Assembly: GCA_024693045.1 (NCBI GenBank)
Contig: JAILLQ010000038.1
Coordinates: 22,978-86,977, forward strand
From: Treponema sp.
Lineage (GTDB): Bacteria > Spirochaetota > Spirochaetia > Treponematales > Treponemataceae
Direction of reading: 5' to 3'
DNA: 64,000 nt
Under the pieces are notes generated by a model. That model saw only the letters and a program-made list of their open reading frames with translations, ran no database searches and had not been told where the DNA came from. Position 1 is the first letter of the stretch. Each line of letters begins with the position of its first letter. Shown here one piece after another: positions 59,650-64,000 of the stretch. The position numbers were made by a program, and so were the translations under genes.

Positions 59650-60798
59650 CTAAATCTTTTCGATAGCAGCCTTAAGGGCATCCATCTGTTCTTTCGTACC
59701 AATTGTAATACGAACATAGTCTTCTATGCCCTTTGTATTAAAGTGTCGAACAAGGATTCCTTCTGCCTTAATTTTTTTGTAAACATCTTCACCCTTTACA
59801 GAAGGATGACGGGCAAGAACGAAATTAGTTTTACTTGAAACAAAATCCCAGCCCTTTTCCTTTAAGAAAGATTGAAATGATTCTCTTTCTTCAACAACTT
59901 TTTTTGCACACTGGCAGTAATAAGCTGGATTTTTACAAGCTGCATTACCTGCAACCTGAGCCAAGGCGTCGATTGGGAAGTGGTTCAAACTATTTTTTAC
60001 GGTCGTAATATAATTTACAATTTCTGGTGAAGCTACAACATAACCAAGACGCATTCCTGCACCACACAAACTTTTGCTAAAAGTTCTTACAATCAAAAGA
60101 TTCTTAAATTCAGCCAGCAAAGGAATACATGATTCTCCGCCAAAATCACAATAGGCTTCATCTACGACAAAAATTCTGTCAGGAGAAGCCTTTTTTAACA
60201 TTTCCCTTACCTGAGCCCGAGAAAGACCTATTCCGCTAGGTGCATTAGGATTTGCAAAAATCAAGCCGCTTTTATTTTTTTCAGCTCTGGAAAGAAGTTC
60301 TTCTGTATCAAGAGACCAATCCTTTTTCATTGGAACAATATCAGTGTCTATGTTGTAAAAACCTGCATATACAGGATAAAAACTGTAGGTAAACTCTGGC
60401 AAAACCAGGCGCTTATCACTGTCAAAAAAAGCATAGAAAACAAAGGAAAGAACTTCATCACTACCGTTTCCGCTGTAAATCATATCAGGAGTTACCGTAA
60501 AAGGAATTCTGTCCTTTTCATCAGCTTCAACAGATTCTCCATCTATATGAGCATTACAGAGAACTCCACCAGTTTTGTTAAGCATATCAGCAATAGAAGC
60601 GTGCAATTCCAAAGAATCTGGATCTGGATAAAGAGCAAGTTTCATCGGATTATTCTTAATAAAATCAAGCAGAGCCTGCTGAACTTTTTCACTTGGTGCA
60701 TAAGGATTTTCGTTTGCGTTTAATTTAATATATTGCCTGTCCTTTGGCTGTTCTCCTGGAACATAAGGATGCAGGTTTTTCATTCTATTAGAAATCAT
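59650..60798 (-). CDS. hisC: Histidinol-phosphate aminotransferase
   Basis: HisC is a PLP enzyme of histidine synthesis and also transaminates aromatic amino acids. The 382-residue protein has KLNANENPYAPS, GNGSDEVLSFVFYAF, NPNAPSGIG, VVDEAYCDFGGES and the PLP lysine in RTFSKSLCGAGMRLGY. I use the ATG at 60798, with GAGGA at good spacing, rather than the GTG at 60840. It converges on the FGE-like gene with 20 bp between stops. No other his gene is in the window. Confidence 0.93.
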   Translation of the reverse strand: MISNRMKNLHPYVPGEQPKDRQYIKLNANENPYAPSEKVQQALLDFIKNNPMKLALYPDPDSLELHASIADMLNKTGGVLCNAHIDGESVEADEKDRIPFTVTPDMIYSGNGSDEVLSFVFYAFFDSDKRLVLPEFTYSFYPVYAGFYNIDTDIVPMKKDWSLDTEELLSRAEKNKSGLIFANPNAPSGIGLSRAQVREMLKKASPDRIFVVDEAYCDFGGESCIPLLAEFKNLLIVRTFSKSLCGAGMRLGYVVASPEIVNYITTVKNSLNHFPIDALAQVAGNAACKNPAYYCQCAKKVVEERESFQSFLKEKGWDFVSSKTNFVLARHPSVKGEDVYKKIKAEGILVRHFNTKGIEDYVRITIGTKEQMDALKAAIEKI

Positions 60799-60879
60799 GA
60801 CATTCCTCGGGGATAAATCCACCACCCATATTTTATTCACTATGAAAGAAATAGTAAATGGATAAAAGAAAAATCAATC

Positions 60880-60908
60880 TTGAGAAATATAATAATTGAC
60901 ACTATAAT
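60880..60908 (+). promoter_or_regulatory. Promoter of the 635-residue unknown gene (leaderless)
   Basis: TTGAGA (60880-60885), a 17-nt spacer and TATAAT (60903-60908). Seven bases then separate it from the ATG at 60916. No Shine-Dalgarno is possible. Confidence 0.65.
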
Positions 60909-60915
60909 ATAACCT

Positions 60916-62823
60916 ATGGCTACAACTGCAAATTTAGGAACAATACTAAGACATTTTGCAACCAGGCAAGAATCTGCCTTTGTAAATATCCGAGAGTTTA
61001 GCGACTATTTACGAAAATATGCTGCAAAGCATTTGGAGGAACAGCCAAATCTGGTTCAATACATTGAAATTCCAGAAGGAACTTTAATTAGAGAACTGGA
61101 AGATCTCGTTTCCAAGCATGAAGCCTTTATAACTACACAAAGCGGAAAAAACGTTGTCGTTTCAATTACATACTATTCAGTAATGTACGCAAACCGTTTT
61201 AAAGAAATCTCAACAAATATTTCTATACCTTTTCCAGCAGCAACAGATTTACCAAAACAGCTGCCTATAGAAGCAATAGAAAAAAGAGAGGCATCAGAAT
61301 TGATTCCTCAACTTCAAGTGCATCAGGATTTAAAATCTCCTCTGCTTTACTGTTTAATGATGCCTAAAGATGTACCTTCCCTGCTTTTTCCAGCTTGTGT
61401 ACCTGTTCATTTTCTAACCAGGGCGGCAATGGCTAAAATCCGTGCCATGCTCAAGAAAGATGAATATCATGACTATTTTCAGAAAAAATTGAAAAATGCA
61501 AATCCATCCAAAGAATTAGGAGCTCAATCTTTCTACACAAGATTCATTCAGCATCCTGACAATACAGATCAGACTTTCGATTTGGATGGAGATGCCTTCT
61601 ATTTTTGGAATCAACTCTGTTATTTTATTCGCCAGGACTTTGAAAAAATCAAAGACCGCACAACAGAAGATACAAATGTTCTTCAGGCTATTTCAATTTC
61701 CGAAATATGGATGATGAACTTAAAAGAAAAAGCTTCTATTCAGCAGCAGAAAGAAGATGCACTTAGAGAACTTGAAGCAGCCCTAGCCCGACCTCCTTAC
61801 TTTTATTCAATGGACAGCATTTTAAAACTCAAGGATTCTAAAGGGGCTCTGCTCTATGGTCAGTATAATGAAGAAGATTTAAAAGATTTTATCACTAAAC
61901 TGACTTCTGAATCGGAAAACAATGAACTACCTAAAATTCTTGTTTTTAAAGTTGAAACCGGAGCAAGATATTTTATCTACAAAAAAAGGGTTTTCCAGCT
62001 GGTTGTAAGACTCGCTAATGAAGCTCACGATACAATCGAAAAAGATTTGATAAACAAGTGGTTCAATTCTTTAAGCGATTATAAAAAACTTCCAGAAATG
62101 AAAGACAACAGAGCCTTTGAGACAGTCCTTAAAAATGAAGTAAAAGAATTATCACCTGTTCTGTGGGCACTTTTAAATGCAAACTTTCTTACAATGCTTA
62201 ACTACGAAACAGAACATACAGATGAGGCAGGAACTTTCCACATTTTTTCAGGCGGAAAACTGCTTCCATTTGCTGATTTACTTATGCTTTCAAACTCTTC
62301 GATTCTTTCTACTGCTAAAGTGATGCTTCCTTTCTGGCATTCAATTCCAATCCTTTCATGGATTATGGGAATGTTGAACAAGAAAAAGAATGATAAAGCT
62401 GTAAAATCAAAGGTTACAAAGGAATTTACCAGTGACGACATACCCGATGATAGTCCAAAACAGTCACCGGGACGCTATGTAAATAAAAAGGAAGCTGTAA
62501 TAGAAGCGGCAAAAAATGTCGCAGAAGAATTAATTCCTTCTGGCTCAACAATAGACCGCGAACTTGATTCCTACTTAAAACTGTGGAATAAGATGATTAC
62601 AAAAGAAGCCCACATGGCTTTAACAGAAGATGTAAACAGTCTTATTCGGGATTATACACGCAAAGTAATGAAAACAATTTCCGCTTCAACTTTTACAGCA
62701 GATAGAGTAAGAACATTAGCAGAAGCTCTTGTAAAAACTCCAAACATGCAGAAAATCAAGGAAAATGAAGCACTTACAATGTATGTGGAACTTTATATCC
62801 TTCGACTTTTAAGCAATGCATAA
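60916..62823 (+). CDS. Large treponeme-type protein of unknown function
   Basis: The 635-residue protein has no signal peptide. The N-terminal third mixes helix and strand (FVNIREFSDYLRKYAAKHLEEQPNLVQYIEIP). The centre has a coiled stretch (KEKASIQQQKEDALRELEAAL). A hydrophobic segment near 468-490 (TAKVMLPFWHSIPILSWIMGM) could be a membrane anchor. A Lys-rich linker (NKKKNDKAVKSK) and a helical C-terminus follow. I recognise no domain. It resembles in size and style the 568-residue unknown at 38.8-40.5 kb, but I see no clear homology. It stands alone with a leaderless promoter and a terminator. Confidence 0.6.
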   Translation: MATTANLGTILRHFATRQESAFVNIREFSDYLRKYAAKHLEEQPNLVQYIEIPEGTLIRELEDLVSKHEAFITTQSGKNVVVSITYYSVMYANRFKEISTNISIPFPAATDLPKQLPIEAIEKREASELIPQLQVHQDLKSPLLYCLMMPKDVPSLLFPACVPVHFLTRAAMAKIRAMLKKDEYHDYFQKKLKNANPSKELGAQSFYTRFIQHPDNTDQTFDLDGDAFYFWNQLCYFIRQDFEKIKDRTTEDTNVLQAISISEIWMMNLKEKASIQQQKEDALRELEAALARPPYFYSMDSILKLKDSKGALLYGQYNEEDLKDFITKLTSESENNELPKILVFKVETGARYFIYKKRVFQLVVRLANEAHDTIEKDLINKWFNSLSDYKKLPEMKDNRAFETVLKNEVKELSPVLWALLNANFLTMLNYETEHTDEAGTFHIFSGGKLLPFADLLMLSNSSILSTAKVMLPFWHSIPILSWIMGMLNKKKNDKAVKSKVTKEFTSDDIPDDSPKQSPGRYVNKKEAVIEAAKNVAEELIPSGSTIDRELDSYLKLWNKMITKEAHMALTEDVNSLIRDYTRKVMKTISASTFTADRVRTLAEALVKTPNMQKIKENEALTMYVELYILRLLSNA

Positions 62824-62869
62824 TTTTTATTTCGAATAATGCATTTTTTTAATAAATAACTCGTTATAT

Positions 62870-62901
62870 AAGGTGACGGAAAAAAAAACGTCACCTTTTT
62901 A
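62870..62901 (+). terminator. Intrinsic terminator before ssb
   Basis: AAGGTGACG and complement CGTCACCTT around a 10-nt G/A loop, followed by a T run. Confidence 0.88.
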
Positions 62902-62903
62902 CT

Positions 62904-62919
62904 TTTTCCGGCCGGAAAA
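62904..62919. repeat. 16-bp perfect palindrome upstream of ssb
   Basis: TTTTCCGGCCGGAAAA is a perfect GC-cored palindrome, 27 bp before the ssb start and directly after the terminator. It could be an operator, a leader hairpin or a restriction/methylation target cluster. Confidence 0.6.
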
Positions 62920-62946
62920 GATTTAGAAAATATTATCGAGGTATTT

Positions 62947-63411
62947 ATGAACCAGTTGAATTCTTTAATTATTGAAGGAAATGTTACCCATCAGCCAGAA
63001 CTCAAGGAAACTCCAAACGGCTTTAAAGTTTGTGTTGTTCCAGTAGCTGTAAACCGTTTTTACAAAAATTCCAAGGGAGAAGGAGTAAATGAAGTTTCCT
63101 ACTTCAATGTGGAAGCCTTTGGAAAAATGGCAGAAAGCTGTGCAAAAAATTGCGAAAAGGGCCGGGGCGTTAGAGTTGTCGGAAGACTTAAGCAGAGCCG
63201 CTGGCAGACTGAGGAAGGTAAAACTAGCAGCCGGGTGTCAATTATCGCAGAGCACATGGAATTTAAAAAACGAATAAGCCAGGATTCAAAGACAGAAGCT
63301 GAAGAGGAAAAACTTGAAGCGATAAAAGAAGCAAACCAGGCTTCATACGAACAGGAAATTCTACTGGAAGAAGAAGAAAGGGAAGAATCGGAAGAAATTG
63401 CCGTATTCTAA
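62947..63411 (+). CDS. ssb: Single-stranded DNA-binding protein
   Basis: The 154-residue protein has the OB-fold pattern of SSB: NSLIIEGNVTHQPELK, VCVVPVAVNRFY, VSYFNVEAFGKMAESCAKNCEKG and VRVVGRLKQSRW. A Glu-rich tail ends in EEREESEEIAVF. The usual C-terminal partner-recruitment tip is DDDIPF. Here the acidic-then-hydrophobic character is kept, but the final residues are IAVF and the Pro is missing. SSB coats single-stranded DNA in replication and repair. It has a GAGG site. No rpsF/rpsR genes flank it, unlike the common arrangement. Confidence 0.93.
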   Translation: MNQLNSLIIEGNVTHQPELKETPNGFKVCVVPVAVNRFYKNSKGEGVNEVSYFNVEAFGKMAESCAKNCEKGRGVRVVGRLKQSRWQTEEGKTSSRVSIIAEHMEFKKRISQDSKTEAEEEKLEAIKEANQASYEQEILLEEEEREESEEIAVF

Positions 63412-63466
63412 AAAAAAACTGTCTAAAAAGATATAAGCGAAAAACAACTTATACTTTTTAGACAGT
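63411..63466 (-). terminator. Terminator hairpin between ssb and the U32 gene
   Basis: A 13-bp perfect stem ACTGTCTAAAAAG/CTTTTTAGACAGT is extended by ATATAAG/CTTATA. The T run is on the minus strand (A run 63411-63417), so it mainly ends the minus-strand transcript. Confidence 0.8.
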
Positions 63467-63488
63467 ATTCCAGGACAGAAAACTCTAT

Positions 63489-64000
63489 TTAATGTCTGCC
63501 CCTGTTTTTCTTATTTCTAGCGTGAGAATCGGAAAATTTCTTTTTTCCTGCCTTCATTACGCCGCCTTTAGGTGCAGAGGAATAGGCTCTGTTTTTTTGA
63601 GCCATTCTTTCTGCGGCTGCCCTTTCGTTGCTAGCTTTATATTCTTCAATCTGTTTTGGATTATAAAACCCGTCTTTCCAGTTAAAGCGTGTAACATCAG
63701 GCAAAACTTGTTTCTTAAAGAGAGATGTTGAAATACTCTTAATTTCATTTTTAGAAATTGATACCTTTGAAAAATCAATAAGAATACGCTTAAATCCAGC
63801 CTGAGACAGAAATTCTGTTTTATCCAAAAGTGAAAATGGCAATTCCGGTAAAACGAATGAACCATCACTTGAAGAAGCTACTTTAAATTCTTCGCCCTCT
63901 TTGTCAGAAAAGAAAGTAAATCCATAATCATCTGGTAAAGAAAAACGCATTCTGAATAAAGCCGGATAGGCAAAAACAGGAACCAAAACTCTTTCTCTAA
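63489..64000 (-). CDS. C-terminus of a probable U32-family peptidase (partial, runs off window)
   Basis: The frame stays open to the window edge (170 codons to the stop at 63489-63491), reading ...RERVLVPVFAYPALFRMRFSLP. This matches in style the C-terminal region of U32 peptidase (collagenase-like) proteins, with FTFFSDKEGEEFKV and FKRILIDFSKVSISKNEI following. The last ~55 residues are an unusual basic Ala/Lys/Arg/Gly tail (KGGVMKAGKKKFSDSHARNKKNRGRH), suggesting RNA or ribosome contact. A TTG at 63986 could be taken as a start but the upstream frame is open and more likely coding. Assignment is tentative. Confidence 0.55.
   Translation of the reverse strand, partial: RERVLVPVFAYPALFRMRFSLPDDYGFTFFSDKEGEEFKVASSSDGSFVLPELPFSLLDKTEFLSQAGFKRILIDFSKVSISKNEIKSISTSLFKKQVLPDVTRFNWKDGFYNPKQIEEYKASNERAAAERMAQKNRAYSSAPKGGVMKAGKKKFSDSHARNKKNRGRH

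Noticed and set aside
1..64000. CRISPR arrays, IS elements, prophage, toxin-antitoxin or restriction systems
   Set aside because: No regularly spaced repeats, transposase, integrase or recognisable toxin/antitoxin or restriction gene was found on either strand.

Overview
The window looks like chromosomal core sequence from a spirochaete, most likely a host-associated Treponema. The evidence is low-GC DNA with A/T-rich intergenic regions, a roughly 900-residue GreA with a large N-terminal extension (as in Treponema and Borrelia), many secreted or membrane TPR proteins, an OadGAB sodium-pumping decarboxylase, and several large proteins I recognise only as treponeme-type. I see no insertion sequence, prophage, CRISPR array, rRNA or tRNA. 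The species cannot be fixed from this window.

Layout. 1-6.5 kb (minus strand): a tight run rpe - three TPR/secreted envelope proteins - recA - folK - scpA. 6.7-11.5 kb (plus): a TPR protein, long greA and a metallo-beta-lactamase-fold hydrolase, convergent with deoC. 12.2-18 kb (plus): a small 2[4Fe-4S] ferredoxin, a membrane protein/M23 peptidase/secreted protein cluster, a GC-rich putative small RNA, a class A PBP and a truncated ParB-like protein. 18-28.4 kb (mostly minus): tyrS, two small exported proteins, rlmJ, nadE, a flavin-reductase-like protein, a HAD phosphatase, a RelA-type HD hydrolase, valS and a lipoprotein. 28.5-35.3 kb: a chemoreceptor, an AGCS symporter, a MATE exporter and pgi. 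35.3-41.9 kb: an HD-GYP phosphodiesterase coupled to an orphan solute-binding lipoprotein, pgeF, an unknown 568-residue protein and a CPA2 antiporter. 41.9-50.9 kb: a ParE-type topoisomerase subunit, oadG-oadA-oadB, a YhhN-like membrane protein, dapB and lysC. 50.9-64 kb: an RNase II family enzyme, a cytidylate-kinase-like protein, a probable membrane pseudokinase, an acyl-CoA carboxyltransferase, a lipoprotein, a 26-codon ORF ahead of corA, an FGE-sulfatase-domain protein, hisC, an unknown 635-residue protein, ssb and the C-terminus of a probable U32 peptidase.

How the genes fit together. Central carbon metabolism (rpe, pgi, deoC) sits beside sodium-coupled energy conservation: OadA has two tandem biotin domains, OadB/OadG form the pump, and a separate MmdA/PccB-type carboxyltransferase lies 8 kb away. 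AGCS and CPA2 carriers could use the resulting ion gradients. Envelope functions are well represented (PBP1, M23, PgeF, TPR proteins, lipoproteins). Signalling is represented by a chemoreceptor, an HD-GYP enzyme and an alarmone-type HD hydrolase.

The most striking general signal is in the promoters. At least a dozen genes, many of them housekeeping, have a sigma70-like -10 box only 6-10 nt before the start codon and no Shine-Dalgarno, which predicts leaderless mRNAs. Neighbouring genes have normal leaders with GGAGG-type sites. No complete new defence or mobile system is evident. The best leads are the leaderless set, the duplicated biotin domain, the GC-rich RNA at 14.87 kb, the SBP/HD-GYP pair, the corA upstream ORF and the probable pseudokinase.
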